Assembly (NCBI GenBank): GCA_017520425.1
Contig: JAFXFO010000031.1
Location: 124,001-188,000 of the forward strand
Direction of reading: 5' to 3'
Source of the DNA: Lachnospiraceae bacterium
GTDB lineage: Bacteria; Bacillota; Clostridia; Lachnospirales; Lachnospiraceae
DNA length: 64,000 nt
Shown here: positions 18,703-28,187 of the stretch, piece after piece
Position numbering within the stretch: the stretch's first letter is position 1
How the letters are laid out: every line of letters begins with the position of its first letter
Notes under the pieces: generated by a model
Database searches by the model: none
Told to the model about the DNA's origin: nothing
Seen by the model: only the letters and a program-made list of their open reading frames with translations
Position numbers and translations under genes: made by a program

Positions 18703-19479
18703 CTACTTCTTTTCCCAGTACATGTAGAATACATTGCTTTCAAAATCAATGATATCACGATCGGTAGAAGCATCCGCCTCATCCCATGTATCATCGTATG
18801 CATTTACACTCCAATCAGGATCCGGAATTGTAATAACCAAATCTGTCGTAATTTCTGATATGAAATCATTCTCTTTATAAACCACCGTCACTTTTTGCAA
18901 ATGAATTCGACCGTTGTTTACATCATAATACATCTGAGGATCTGAATCTGTTATTCCTGTAGGTGCAGCAGGTGCATCCGGCAAAACAATATACCATGTA
19001 TCATTTGCTAAGGTAGTCGAATCAAAGGTCGACTTTTTCATTACTTGATAATTCGGATTCGAACTCAAAGCCACATGAATCGCATTACACCACGCATTAT
19101 CATGAGTAGGAGTACAAGTATCAGCTATTTTTCGTGTATTCCATTTAGTTTCTAACGAATCCACAAATATCTGCTTATATTGTGCCGTTCTGGCATTACC
19201 ATTACCCAGACTGCTATAATCCTTCATCACCGCTTTATATGCATTTATCGCAGCATCGGATGCATCTTGTGCCAGTTGGACGCGAAGCTCTTCCAAAGGT
19301 GTTTCCGCACTATAAAAGCTTATTTGTGTCTTATAGTCCGTCATTTTCATCTCATAATTCATACCGGACACATACAGCAGAATGGTAGTCAAAATACTGA
19401 TAAACATAACTACCAGTATAGCAAAAATCAATGCCGCACCATCATTATTTAATTTTTTGATTCTAAAACGCTTTTTCAT
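18703..19479 (-). CDS. PilX/GspK-like pilus assembly protein
   Basis: 258 residues from the ATG at 19479, with GGGAG 8 nt upstream. The frame opens upstream at 19560, but that would overlap the previous gene. The N-terminus LNNDG/AALIFAILVVMF has a Gly processing-like site but no Glu at +5, as in GspK and PilX proteins, which cap the minor-pilin complex. The helix is followed by an alpha/beta soluble domain. Its place among four minor pilin genes supports the call. Confidence 0.7.
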   Translation of the reverse strand: MKKRFRIKKLNNDGAALIFAILVVMFISILTTILLYVSGMNYEMKMTDYKTQISFYSAETPLEELRVQLAQDASDAAINAYKAVMKDYSSLGNGNARTAQYKQIFVDSLETKWNTRKIADTCTPTHDNAWCNAIHVALSSNPNYQVMKKSTFDSTTLANDTWYIVLPDAPAAPTGITDSDPQMYYDVNNGRIHLQKVTVVYKENDFISEITTDLVITIPDPDWSVNAYDDTWDEADASTDRDIIDFESNVFYMYWEKK

Positions 19480-19502
19480 AATGCCATCTCCCACTCTGAC
19501 TT

Positions 19503-20867
19503 TTACTGATTCAATACGGTACCATCTAAAGTAATAATGGCTTCCGCTGAAGTATCCCACGCATGGCTATCTTCATCATAAGTTCCTGCAGGGAACACCC
19601 CTACTTCAATATCATGAAGTAACTCTTTTGTACCGGTCTTTATTAAAGTTTCTGCCGTGCCCAAGGTAGAAATATTTGTACCATATAAAAACGACTCACT
19701 CCAACTATTTCCAGAACCTGATGCTCCGATATTCTCAAAGAGGTTATGATACAGATTTATCGCCCCTCCGTTACCATATATTTGAGGTTGATAAGTAGCC
19801 TCCAGTATGGTTGTATTATGTTCACCAATTGTCGGATTCAACTGCTTAAACAAATATACATCCATACCTCTGCCCAAATTATTATTGATTGTAATTTTAT
19901 CCTCTACAATCTGAAACTCCAGTGTCAGTTCATCATTGGATTTATATGACGGATAATAAAAGAAATATAAATTATCCAATTGTGTACCTTCACCTTGTGT
20001 ATCCGTATTATCATATATCTGGAAAGTATATGTAACTAAGTCATCACTACTACATTCAGGCACTGTCATATTCCAATAATTTATATTATCAGATTTTAAC
20101 CACTTTACCTTAAAATCAGCATCCAAATCATAAGAATACTTAAAAGTAACGGTAGCAGTATCTACTCCACCACTGGAATCAGCAGTTATTATAATTTCTC
20201 TTTTCAAATTATAATTAACCGTCCTGTTAATACCTGAAGTCTTAAAACTTTCATCCAAAGTACTTAATGATACATTAAAACTATCTTTCTGCTCACCGGC
20301 AGGTAAGTCCGCAGCTTCCTCATAAGCCTTTTGTTTCAAATCTTCCAGCATCTTAATATAAGCTCTATTGTCTACTTCACTGGCAAAAACAGGCGTTGCG
20401 TCCGTACTCGTAGCATACTGGGACTGGAAAACTGCATCATTATATTCATTCATTTCTGCATACTCTAACAATGCTGCGGACTCACGGTTTGTGATGGTAA
20501 CAAATACATCATATTCACTTTCGCCCACTGTAGCACCATCAATAAGGAAATTGTCACCACGAATAAGTGTCTGCGCTGCTGTTACGCCTTGCATGAACGT
20601 ACCGGCCTGCAATTTCTTATACACATCATCAACAGTAGCTGTATCAGGCAAATCAACCGGAAACGCTTTACAGTTTTCCATTACCGAATGCGCCAACACG
20701 GTAGCTTGCTGTACCTCTCTGGCACGCAGATTATTCTTCAAGACAAAGATGAATCCAAACATCAATGGTATGATTGCTACAGTGATAATTGCAATAGCTA
20801 CTATAAGCTCTACCAGTGTCATACCAGCATTATTAAATTTTCTTTTAACACATGCCACTTTCCTCAT
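19503..20867 (-). CDS. Minor type IV pilin (PilV-like)
   Basis: About 454 residues from the ATG at 20867, with GAGGA 8 nt upstream; an upstream GTG at 20882 overlaps that site and is less likely. The leader is FNNAG/MTLVELIVAIAII (Glu at +5). It then has a hydrophobic stalk and a long soluble domain rich in Asp/Thr/Ser. The soluble domain is much larger than in PilV of Gram-negative bacteria. It is the first minor pilin after pilO. Confidence 0.75.
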   Translation of the reverse strand: MRKVACVKRKFNNAGMTLVELIVAIAIITVAIIPLMFGFIFVLKNNLRAREVQQATVLAHSVMENCKAFPVDLPDTATVDDVYKKLQAGTFMQGVTAAQTLIRGDNFLIDGATVGESEYDVFVTITNRESAALLEYAEMNEYNDAVFQSQYATSTDATPVFASEVDNRAYIKMLEDLKQKAYEEAADLPAGEQKDSFNVSLSTLDESFKTSGINRTVNYNLKREIIITADSSGGVDTATVTFKYSYDLDADFKVKWLKSDNINYWNMTVPECSSDDLVTYTFQIYDNTDTQGEGTQLDNLYFFYYPSYKSNDELTLEFQIVEDKITINNNLGRGMDVYLFKQLNPTIGEHNTTILEATYQPQIYGNGGAINLYHNLFENIGASGSGNSWSESFLYGTNISTLGTAETLIKTGTKELLHDIEVGVFPAGTYDEDSHAWDTSAEAIITLDGTVLNQ

Positions 20868-20904
20868 ACCATTCGTCCTCACGCTTTCGTTCGATTCTAC
20901 TTAA

Positions 20905-21609
20905 TTACTGAGCGTTCTCTTCGCCCTCTTCCTCTTCTTCAGGATCAACATAACCAAAAATATTCTCTGTACCCGGTTCATAAGGGATCATCACAGGCGC
21001 AACATACTCCTTATCCGTACCTCTTACACTATAAAAGGACAAATCAAGAGTACCACTTAAAATACCGGTTTCCTGACTACCGGAATATGTCAATCTCTCA
21101 ATACTAATCAGGTAATTGCTGTCAAAAAGCGCCTGTACCACGTTCTTCAATCCGGGATAATCCAACTGAGTCGTATAATTAGTCTTACGCTTCACAAAAT
21201 CAATCGGCTTCTGATAGGTTTCCACACCGGCACCTGTCACAACGTTCTCCGGGATATTCTTCATGACACTACTTGCAGGAAGTGTGATATTATTAATCTG
21301 CACAGGTGTACCCATCTGTAGATTTACTGCCTGAATGATGATATCTTCTTCACGGATATCAGCAGGATACTGAGCCAGGATTCTGTCGATTTCCTTCGTC
21401 ATAGGTTCCATCTTATTCAAGTATTCCTGCTCTTCATCATAATACTTCTTTAAGGATTTTACACGCTGATCCAACTTCTGATTGCTGAGTTCCAACGCTT
21501 CTGTTTTCTCCACATTCTTTTTGTAGCCAAAGAAATAAGCTGCTACAAAAACCAATATTCCTAATAACACCACATAGGTGAAAACTTGCTTGCTAGTTAT
21601 TTTCTTCAT
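20905..21609 (-). CDS. pilO: Type IV pilus alignment-complex protein PilO
   Basis: 234 residues: a short cytoplasmic tail, one membrane helix (about 10-28, TYVVLLGILVFVAAYFF), a coiled coil (about 30-70) and a ferredoxin-like extracytoplasmic domain that ends in an acidic Glu-rich tail. PilO pairs with PilN to link the inner-membrane platform with the pilus. It directly follows the fused pilMN gene. Confidence 0.8.
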   Translation of the reverse strand: MKKITSKQVFTYVVLLGILVFVAAYFFGYKKNVEKTEALELSNQKLDQRVKSLKKYYDEEQEYLNKMEPMTKEIDRILAQYPADIREEDIIIQAVNLQMGTPVQINNITLPASSVMKNIPENVVTGAGVETYQKPIDFVKRKTNYTTQLDYPGLKNVVQALFDSNYLISIERLTYSGSQETGILSGTLDLSFYSVRGTDKEYVAPVMIPYEPGTENIFGYVDPEEEEEGEENAQ

Positions 21610-21644
21610 ATACTGTCCCTTACCTTTCCAACAATCCTTCTATC

Positions 21645-23429
21645 CTATTTTGCATCTACCGGTGCATTCACAGGATAATATACGGCTGTGATTACAAAGG
21701 ATACATACTGTTTATCTTTTTCATCTTCCTCTTCACCGTCTTCTGTTTCAGGTTCAGGAGTCGCTTCAGGCAATTTACCTTCTGCTTCTAATCTTTCCTG
21801 CTCCAGCTTCGCTTCATAAGCTTCCACTAAGGTCTGGTACTCTTCTCCGGTCATGGTAATTGAAGGAGTAGATACAGACATAATACTCTTAAACTCACGC
21901 AATGTCTTAATCACGCCTGCAGCAGTTTCCTTATCTGACACCTTTACACTCATAGTAAACTGCTTATCATCAGAACTAAACTGGCTGATTACCACATCCT
22001 TCGGCATCTTCTCTTCCAGCTCCTGCAGGAATAATAAGATATTGTTGTTAGGACGGTTTCTCATAGCATCGCCTTCTACTACCTGAGTGTAGAAGGACTC
22101 CAGATTTGTATATTCGTTGTATGTCTTTTCTGCCTTCAAATAGCGGCTTTCCAAACCCTTTAATCTTTCCTCTTCCTTAACCTGTTCGTTATATCCCAGA
22201 TAGGAAACAATAACCAAACCTGCGCTACCCCATATTACAGCTAACGCAACTATGATAATCCAAAGAGTATAGTCCACATCCTTTTTACTCTTTGCCTTAC
22301 TCTCTTTGCTGATAAATCCTACCGGATTAAAGGTAGCACCAATACAAGATACAAAGTTAAAAATCTTAGCATCATCACTTGTTACCAGGTATGATACACC
22401 TTCCATACGGTTTAATACCTGAGTCTTAATACCCAGCTCATTGGTAAGAAGCTTTGCCAAACCACTCATAGCACCACCAAAACCGGTAATGATAATACGG
22501 TCTACTTCTTCGCCCGCATTACGGGAAGCATAGAACTCGGTTACACGACGGATTGCACTGATTAGCGGATCCAAACTCTTGGTTACTTCTATCTTTGCTT
22601 CACGAATTTCCTGACTTTCATCGTAATCTCTGGTTTCAATATCTGTACTCAAGTCCGTATTACGTGCATTCCTCTGTGCTGTTTCGGATACATTGAACTT
22701 GATACAAGTCTTATTCTTTAAAAGCTCCCAAGCTGCATCATAGTTCTCTGCATTAAACACAGCCTGCTTGGTCACTTCATTAATACCCTCTGCCAATCCA
22801 TAGTTGATGGTACGCTGCAGCATCAAGCTCTTATTCTTTACAATGGAAACCATGGTCTGGGTCTCCTCTATCTTAAGAAGCATGATACGTGCCGCGGTAT
22901 CTTCATTCTTGATAGCCTGGAACATACTGTTACCGGCATAATCCAACGAAATCAAACGCAGACCGCAAAGAGTCGCCAACTTATCGTAGCCATCTACTAA
23001 AGTTTTCTCTGCAGCCATAATCATAGTTCTGTATTTACCGGCTTCCGGTCCATCACTCATCTGTTCTAATATCTGATGTGCAATTTCATAAGAAGATAAA
23101 TCAATGGGGAAATATTCGTTTAAGTTATTACGAATCATAGTTCCCAGCATACTGGGTTTCTTCACTGCGGGAAGCATTACTTCTCTGTTTACAATCTTAC
23201 TGGAAGCAATGGTAAAGATTACTTCCTTCGTCTTCATCTGATTGTCATTGAGTGCTCTACGAATTGCCGTACGCAAATCGTCAATACCATTCAGATAGCC
23301 GTCGCTAATCGCTCCGGGCGGTGTAGGAACCATCGCCTGACGATAAACGCGGGGATTTTTCTTTTTATAATCCATCTCGCAGATACGAATCAATGAATTA
23401 CTGATTTCAATACTTAATACTTTAGCCAT
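21645..23429 (-). CDS. Fused PilM-PilN type IV pilus assembly protein
   Basis: 594 residues from the ATG at 23429 (GAGGA 7 nt upstream). Residues about 1-375 are PilM, an actin-like ATPase fold (MAKVLSIEISNSLIRICEMD; RIIITGFGGAMSGLA; SYEIAHQIL). A membrane helix follows at about 390-415 (YTLWIIIVALAVIWGSAGLVI), then a coiled coil and a PilN-type domain (about 415-555). The tail is acidic. In most bacteria PilM is a cytoplasmic protein that binds the short N-terminal peptide of a separate PilN; here the two are one chain. It lies between pilD and pilO. Confidence 0.82.
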   Translation of the reverse strand: MAKVLSIEISNSLIRICEMDYKKKNPRVYRQAMVPTPPGAISDGYLNGIDDLRTAIRRALNDNQMKTKEVIFTIASSKIVNREVMLPAVKKPSMLGTMIRNNLNEYFPIDLSSYEIAHQILEQMSDGPEAGKYRTMIMAAEKTLVDGYDKLATLCGLRLISLDYAGNSMFQAIKNEDTAARIMLLKIEETQTMVSIVKNKSLMLQRTINYGLAEGINEVTKQAVFNAENYDAAWELLKNKTCIKFNVSETAQRNARNTDLSTDIETRDYDESQEIREAKIEVTKSLDPLISAIRRVTEFYASRNAGEEVDRIIITGFGGAMSGLAKLLTNELGIKTQVLNRMEGVSYLVTSDDAKIFNFVSCIGATFNPVGFISKESKAKSKKDVDYTLWIIIVALAVIWGSAGLVIVSYLGYNEQVKEEERLKGLESRYLKAEKTYNEYTNLESFYTQVVEGDAMRNRPNNNILLFLQELEEKMPKDVVISQFSSDDKQFTMSVKVSDKETAAGVIKTLREFKSIMSVSTPSITMTGEEYQTLVEAYEAKLEQERLEAEGKLPEATPEPETEDGEEEDEKDKQYVSFVITAVYYPVNAPVDAK

Positions 23430-23503
23430 TCTTTTATCCTCACATATTTTAATCCGTCTTCCCTCTCCCAAAGGGCGAAACGGTTACTTTCTCATCAATC
23501 CGG

Positions 23504-24265
23504 CTACATCCCCAGCAAGGTATGTATATACCACTGAAGAAAAGCCTCTCCATATAAAGCCGCCAGCGCCACACCCATGGATAAATAAGGTCCCATAGCC
23601 AGCACATGGCTTTCATTGGTGACACGCATGCGAATCACATGTATCACCGAGCCCAAAATGCATCCTAACAAGAATGCCAGTATAATCATTTTCCAACCAA
23701 TCAACAATCCGCAGGTTGCCATCAGCTTCACATCACCACCACCGATCGCCCTGCCATCCGATACGATATAAAGTAAATACAAACAAGCACTGACCGCTAA
23801 GAAGCCGATTACGTATGTTGCCCAATTCCTCCAATCAGTCACCACACGAATCAGCCCCAGAGCCAGTATGAAATAATTGAAACCCACAGGGATTTCATAA
23901 GTTCTAAAATCAATCACACTCAATGCAAGGAGTGCACTAAATAGGAAGCAATAGAGTAGGGATTCTATGCTTACTCCATATCGGTGGAATACCACCAGGT
24001 AGAGAACCCCGTTCAGTGCCTCTATTAAGGGGTACTGAACGGATATTTTTTCTCTGCATACCCGACATTTGCCTCTCAGTGCCAGCCAACTGAAAAGTGG
24101 TACCAAATCATACCATCTCAGCTGATACCCACAGTTCATACAATGGGATCTGGCCACTGCTATATTTTCTCCTTTTGGCAGTCTGCAAATGAGTACATTT
24201 AAAAAACTACCAATGACAATTCCGTACAGGAATATCAATATGTATAAAAGTATAGTCGGAAGCAT
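23504..24265 (-). CDS. pilD: Prepilin peptidase/N-methyltransferase PilD
   Basis: 253 residues with about seven or eight membrane segments. The N-terminal domain has two CxxC pairs (CMNCGYQLRW and CRVCREKIS), and the two catalytic aspartates are seen in LSVIDFRTYEIP and GGGDVKLM. It removes the prepilin leader on the cytoplasmic side and methylates the new N-terminus. It should process all of the pilins encoded in this operon. Confidence 0.95.
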   Translation of the reverse strand: MLPTILLYILIFLYGIVIGSFLNVLICRLPKGENIAVARSHCMNCGYQLRWYDLVPLFSWLALRGKCRVCREKISVQYPLIEALNGVLYLVVFHRYGVSIESLLYCFLFSALLALSVIDFRTYEIPVGFNYFILALGLIRVVTDWRNWATYVIGFLAVSACLYLLYIVSDGRAIGGGDVKLMATCGLLIGWKMIILAFLLGCILGSVIHVIRMRVTNESHVLAMGPYLSMGVALAALYGEAFLQWYIHTLLGM

Positions 24266-24331
24266 CTGTCGTTCCTTTCATTACTCGAACCGGTTTACCA
24301 AAGCATATCCGGTCTATAGATCAAGAAAATC

Positions 24332-24799
24332 TTATTCGATTTCGAAGTCGTACTTGTCAGTACCATAAGTACCATCGTAAATAATACGAACGCCAACGTT
24401 CTTGTTGCTATTGATACTAAACTTAATATCAGCACCAGATCCGCTACCTACTTTGTATGCAAGCTCATCAATCAAATCAGCGCCATCATCAACACCCATG
24501 ATTTCAAATACTTCTTCCCAGAAATCAGCTGTTGAACCGATAGAAGCATCATCAATTGATGTCCAAGTAGTAGGAATGCTAGGTGCACCATCATCGGTAG
24601 GATCGCTCAAATCAGGATCAAGAATAGTAGTAGTAATAGCCTGTCTTAAGTTGTCTAACATCTGTCTGTCAGTACCTGCCTTAGACTTGTCAAGATACTT
24701 GATGTACTGAGGTGCTAATACACCTACCAATACTGCCATAATTGCCACTACGATGATTAATTCAACGAGTGAGAAACCTTTGTTGTTTGTCTTTTTCAT
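24332..24799 (-). CDS. pilA: Major type IV pilin PilA
   Basis: 155 residues with leader MKKTNNKG/FSLVELIIVVAIMAVL, cleavage after Gly and Glu at +5. The N-terminal helix continues to KAGTDRQMLDNLRQAI, followed by an acidic, Asp/Gly/Ser-rich globular domain without a disulfide pair. It is expected to be the main pilus subunit because of its size, its place between pilC and pilD, and the hairpin just upstream that could separate its transcript abundance from that of pilB and pilC. Confidence 0.88.
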   Translation of the reverse strand: MKKTNNKGFSLVELIIVVAIMAVLVGVLAPQYIKYLDKSKAGTDRQMLDNLRQAITTTILDPDLSDPTDDGAPSIPTTWTSIDDASIGSTADFWEEVFEIMGVDDGADLIDELAYKVGSGSGADIKFSINSNKNVGVRIIYDGTYGTDKYDFEIE

Positions 24800-24859
24800 A
24801 ATTTTTTCTCTCCTTTACATAAATGTATTTTATATTCGGAGTATACTTATGTATCCCCC

Positions 24860-24893
24860 GATTAATCATCCGTCCCTACACGGATGGTTAATC
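24860..24893 (-). repeat. Long hairpin between pilC and pilA
   Basis: 14-bp inverted repeat GATTAATCATCCGT / ACGGATGGTTAATC with one G-T wobble and a 6-nt loop, starting 2 nt after the pilC stop. No T-run follows (GGGGGATACATAAG), so it is more likely an mRNA processing or 3'-stabilising element that sets the pilA to pilC ratio than a terminator. Confidence 0.55.
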
Positions 24894-24895
24894 CA

Positions 24896-26110
24896 TTATA
24901 AATTACCAAGCGTCTCGTACATGGTCATCATCGGCATCAAACATGCTCCCAGGATTACCATTACGATACCCGCCAATACTACGATAATCATAGGTTCCAG
25001 TGCAGACATAAGTCCTGCCACTGCCATTTCCACTTCTTCCTCATAGTAGTCTGCCAGCTTATTTAACATTTCCTCCGTATTACCGGTCTCCTCACCGATA
25101 CGCACCATATAGTACACCATGGGCGGGAAGAGTCCGCAGGCTTCCAAGGGTCTGGAAAGAGGTTGGCCAATCATAATCTCATCTCGGGCGTCCTCCATGG
25201 CATCCCTAAAATAAAGATTCGTCATAACCTTAGATACGATATCCACACATTCCACCAAAGGAATACCGGAAGACATCAGCGTACTTAAAGTTCGAGCCAT
25301 CTGTGCGGATGCACTCTTCACCGATACATTCTTGGTCATAGGTATCTTCAAAAGCAATCCGCCAAAGAAATACTTCCCTTTCTCCGTTCTGGCGAACATT
25401 ACCACCAGCACCACTATCACCACTACGATAGGCAGGATAATCATCCAGTTATCTATCAAAGCATTACTCATACTCTGAACCATCTTAGTAATGGCCGGAA
25501 GCTCTGTACCCAAATCTTTAAACATTTCTGAATAAGAAGGAATAACAACCACCAACATTACTATAATAACTATGATTGCTACAATCACTACCGCTGCAGG
25601 ATAAATCGCAGCCTTCTTTACCATGCTGCGGGTCTTGCTGGACTTCTCATACTGAAGTGCCATACGTTCAATCGCAATATCCAAACTACCGGAAGCTTCA
25701 CCGGCAGCCACCATATTCTTCATCAAAGGAGGGAATACGTCCGGATGCTCTCCTACCGCCGAAGAAAGGGATTCACCCTTTTCCGTGCTTGCTTTTATCT
25801 CCGAAATCGCTCTTTGCAACTTCTTATTCTCCGTCGCATCTGTTAACATCTTCAGTGCATCCATAATGGTTACACCTGCACGCAACATACTAACAAACTG
25901 TCGGCAGAAAATACTCAAATCTCGCGGACTGGGTTTTCCACCAATCTCAATATTAATATCTTTATTCAATGCCCCTTGCGGCTTTACATCTACCGGGGTG
26001 AGTCCCAGCTTCTTAACCTCTGTACGGGCATGTTCTAAGGTATCTGCCTCCACAGAGCCCTTTACCGCTCTGCCATTTCTATTTATCGCTTCATAAGAGA
26101 AACTTGCCAT
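24896..26110 (-). CDS. pilC: Type IV pilus inner-membrane platform protein PilC (GspF family)
   Basis: 404 residues from the ATG at 26110, with GGAGG 8 nt upstream; an in-frame TTG at 26125 lies upstream of that site. It has two T2SSF domains (about 70-190 and 270-395), each beginning with the FCRQFVSML / ASAQMARTL pattern, and three membrane helices. PilC anchors the assembly ATPase PilB and turns to insert pilins. Confidence 0.93.
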   Translation of the reverse strand: MASFSYEAINRNGRAVKGSVEADTLEHARTEVKKLGLTPVDVKPQGALNKDINIEIGGKPSPRDLSIFCRQFVSMLRAGVTIMDALKMLTDATENKKLQRAISEIKASTEKGESLSSAVGEHPDVFPPLMKNMVAAGEASGSLDIAIERMALQYEKSSKTRSMVKKAAIYPAAVVIVAIIVIIVMLVVVIPSYSEMFKDLGTELPAITKMVQSMSNALIDNWMIILPIVVVIVVLVVMFARTEKGKYFFGGLLLKIPMTKNVSVKSASAQMARTLSTLMSSGIPLVECVDIVSKVMTNLYFRDAMEDARDEIMIGQPLSRPLEACGLFPPMVYYMVRIGEETGNTEEMLNKLADYYEEEVEMAVAGLMSALEPMIIVVLAGIVMVILGACLMPMMTMYETLGNL

Positions 26111-26162
26111 GTTTCTTTCCTCCAAAAACCTTTATCAGGTTCTGTATTTTATATATCGTCAT

Positions 26163-26214
26163 CCCCTCTATAATACTTTAGGGGTTTGTTAACATTTTAT
26201 GAACAAAATGTTAA
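26163..26214 (-). repeat. Two hairpins between pilB and pilC
   Basis: A perfect 10-bp stem TTAACATTTT / AAAATGTTAA (26189-26214) lies just after the pilB stop, followed by a CCCCT / AGGGG stem (26163-26184). Neither has a clear T-run on the minus strand. They resemble the pilC-pilA spacer and may be processing or attenuation sites inside the operon. Confidence 0.5.
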
Positions 26215-26223
26215 TTTTTCTTT

Positions 26224-27918
26224 TTAGCTATCAAAGGATACTCTCAACATTTCCTCATAGGAGGTCATACCCTCGATAACATACTGGGTAGCACTCATAT
26301 GAAGTGTAGACATACCATCTCTAAGTGCTTGTTCCTTGATTTTCTCCACACCCTGTTTACTACTGATGATACGCTGTAGCTCCGGAGTCACGGTCATAAT
26401 CTCATACACACCGATTCGTCCTCTGTATCCCGTATTATCACATTTGCCGCAACCAACCGGCGCATACATGGTCAGATGCTGGTTAGGATCCAAATCCATA
26501 ATCTTCAATTCTTCCGGGCTGGCGATACGTTCCTTCTTACAATGCGGACAAAGCCTACGCACCAATCGCTGAGCGATGACACCGATAACAGAGTCTGCAA
26601 TCAGGTAGGACTCCAATCCCATATCTTCCAAACGGGTAATGGTACTTGCAGAAGAGTTGGTATGCAGTGTGGATACTACCAAGTGTCCTGTGATAGATGC
26701 CTGCACTGCGATTCTCGCCGTTTCCTCGTCTCGAATTTCACCGATCATGATGATATCCGGGTCCTGTCGCAAGATAGAACGAAGTGCTGCCGCAAAGGTC
26801 ATCTCCGCTTTTACATTTACCTGTACCTGGTTGATACCGTCGATATTTGCTTCGACCGGGTCTTCAACGGTGATAATATTTACATCTTCCTGATTCAGCT
26901 CACTCAGTGCTGTATACAATGTGGTTGACTTACCGGAACCTGTAGGTCCTGTTACCAACAAGATACCATGAGGATGTGCCAGGATATGGTCAAACTGCTT
27001 TAATTCTTTTTCCTTCAGACCTAACTGGCTCTTTTCACGAGTCAGGTTCTGCTTGGAAGTGAGTCGCATTACGACCTTTTCGCCGTATACGGTAGGAAGT
27101 ACGGATACACGGATATCGAACTCCATACGGTCTACAATCTGAGTGATACGACCATCCTGCGGTTTTCTCTTCTCTGCGATGTCCATACCACCAATAATCT
27201 TGATACGGGCTACAACCGCAGGAAGTAAGCTGATATCGTATTTACCTCTTTCATAAAGGGCACCGTCGATACGGTAACGAACACGCATCTTACGCTCCAA
27301 CGCTTCAATATGTATATCGGATGCACGCTGACGTACAGCGTTATCGATCATTTCCTTAACCATCACCACGATGGGGGAGCTGTTTACTTCATCTGCCGAA
27401 GTTATTTCCTCATCATCGCCGCCCAGCTTTTTTTCCTTCGCATAGGCTTCCAGTGCACCACTCATTTCAGACTGGCCGTAATACTTATCAATGGCCATCA
27501 TCAGAGTACGCTCTGTAGTCACTGCCGGTTCTATCATACAGTTGGTGATGATAGACACATCATCCTGTGCATACATGTCCATGGGGTCTACCATAGCCAC
27601 ACGAAGCACATTCATATTATTCTCTGCAAATTCAAAAGGGAATACCTTGCTTTTCTTTAAAACACTAGGGGGTACCAGATTCAGGATTTCGTCTGCAATG
27701 GAAATATTCATCAAATCCACTACTTCCAGTCCCAACTGGCTACTTAACGCATTGGCTATATCATCTTCGTTTACATAGCCTTTTTCAACCAATACCTGAC
27801 CCAGTTTCTTACCGGTGCCCTTCTGTGCATTCAGGGCATCCTCCAGCTGTTCCGGTATAATAGTTCCACTATTAATTAAAACGTCACCAAGACGTACTTT
27901 CTTCCTGCCAAAATCCAT
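26224..27918 (-). CDS. pilB: Type IV pilus assembly ATPase PilB (GspE family)
   Basis: 564 residues. The N-terminal MshEN/GspE-N domain (about 1-150, LGDVLINSGTIIPEQLEDAL) is followed by the hexameric secretion-ATPase domain with Walker A GPTGSGKSTT, Asp box ITVEDPVE, Walker B IRSILRQDPDIIMIGEIRD and His box STLHTNSS, and a Cys4 zinc motif (CPHCKKE...CGKCDNTGY). PilB powers pilus extension. MshEN domains bind c-di-GMP in some relatives. It is the first gene of the operon. No PilT-like retraction ATPase is in the window. Confidence 0.95.
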   Translation of the reverse strand: MDFGRKKVRLGDVLINSGTIIPEQLEDALNAQKGTGKKLGQVLVEKGYVNEDDIANALSSQLGLEVVDLMNISIADEILNLVPPSVLKKSKVFPFEFAENNMNVLRVAMVDPMDMYAQDDVSIITNCMIEPAVTTERTLMMAIDKYYGQSEMSGALEAYAKEKKLGGDDEEITSADEVNSSPIVVMVKEMIDNAVRQRASDIHIEALERKMRVRYRIDGALYERGKYDISLLPAVVARIKIIGGMDIAEKRKPQDGRITQIVDRMEFDIRVSVLPTVYGEKVVMRLTSKQNLTREKSQLGLKEKELKQFDHILAHPHGILLVTGPTGSGKSTTLYTALSELNQEDVNIITVEDPVEANIDGINQVQVNVKAEMTFAAALRSILRQDPDIIMIGEIRDEETARIAVQASITGHLVVSTLHTNSSASTITRLEDMGLESYLIADSVIGVIAQRLVRRLCPHCKKERIASPEELKIMDLDPNQHLTMYAPVGCGKCDNTGYRGRIGVYEIMTVTPELQRIISSKQGVEKIKEQALRDGMSTLHMSATQYVIEGMTSYEEMLRVSFDS

Positions 27919-28006
27919 ATTCGTCTCCGATATCTAATGTGAAAAATCCGTCAAAATTTTACATTTTGTTCACAAAAAATTAGTATCCCATTTAATCTTT
28001 GGTCAT

Positions 28007-28035
28007 ATTATAGCACTTAATTCTACATTTGTGTA
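28007..28035 (-). promoter_or_regulatory. Predicted promoter of the pilus operon
   Basis: Minus strand: perfect -10 TATAAT (28007-28012), 17-bp spacer, weak -35 TACACA (28030-28035), giving a leader of about 80 nt. Further upstream (28105-28144) the word TCGTT occurs three times on the plus strand within 34 bp, and the last copy forms the inverted repeat ATCGT-TT-ACGAT, a possible regulator site. No c-di-GMP riboswitch consensus was recognised in the leader. Confidence 0.5.
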
Positions 28036-28187
28036 GTTTTTTTTTACATTTTCTTAATATTTTTTATGATTTTGTTAAAAATGTTGTATTTTTGATGTAG
28101 TAAATCGTTTTCTAATGACGTATTCGTTCTTAATCGTTTACGATGCCGATTTATATATACCATTTTTGTGTATTTTTTTACCATTTA

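Noticed and set aside
27919..28006. c-di-GMP riboswitch in the pilus leader
   Set aside because: The leader is about 80 nt and AT-rich, and no conserved GEMM-I or GEMM-II sequence blocks were recognised.
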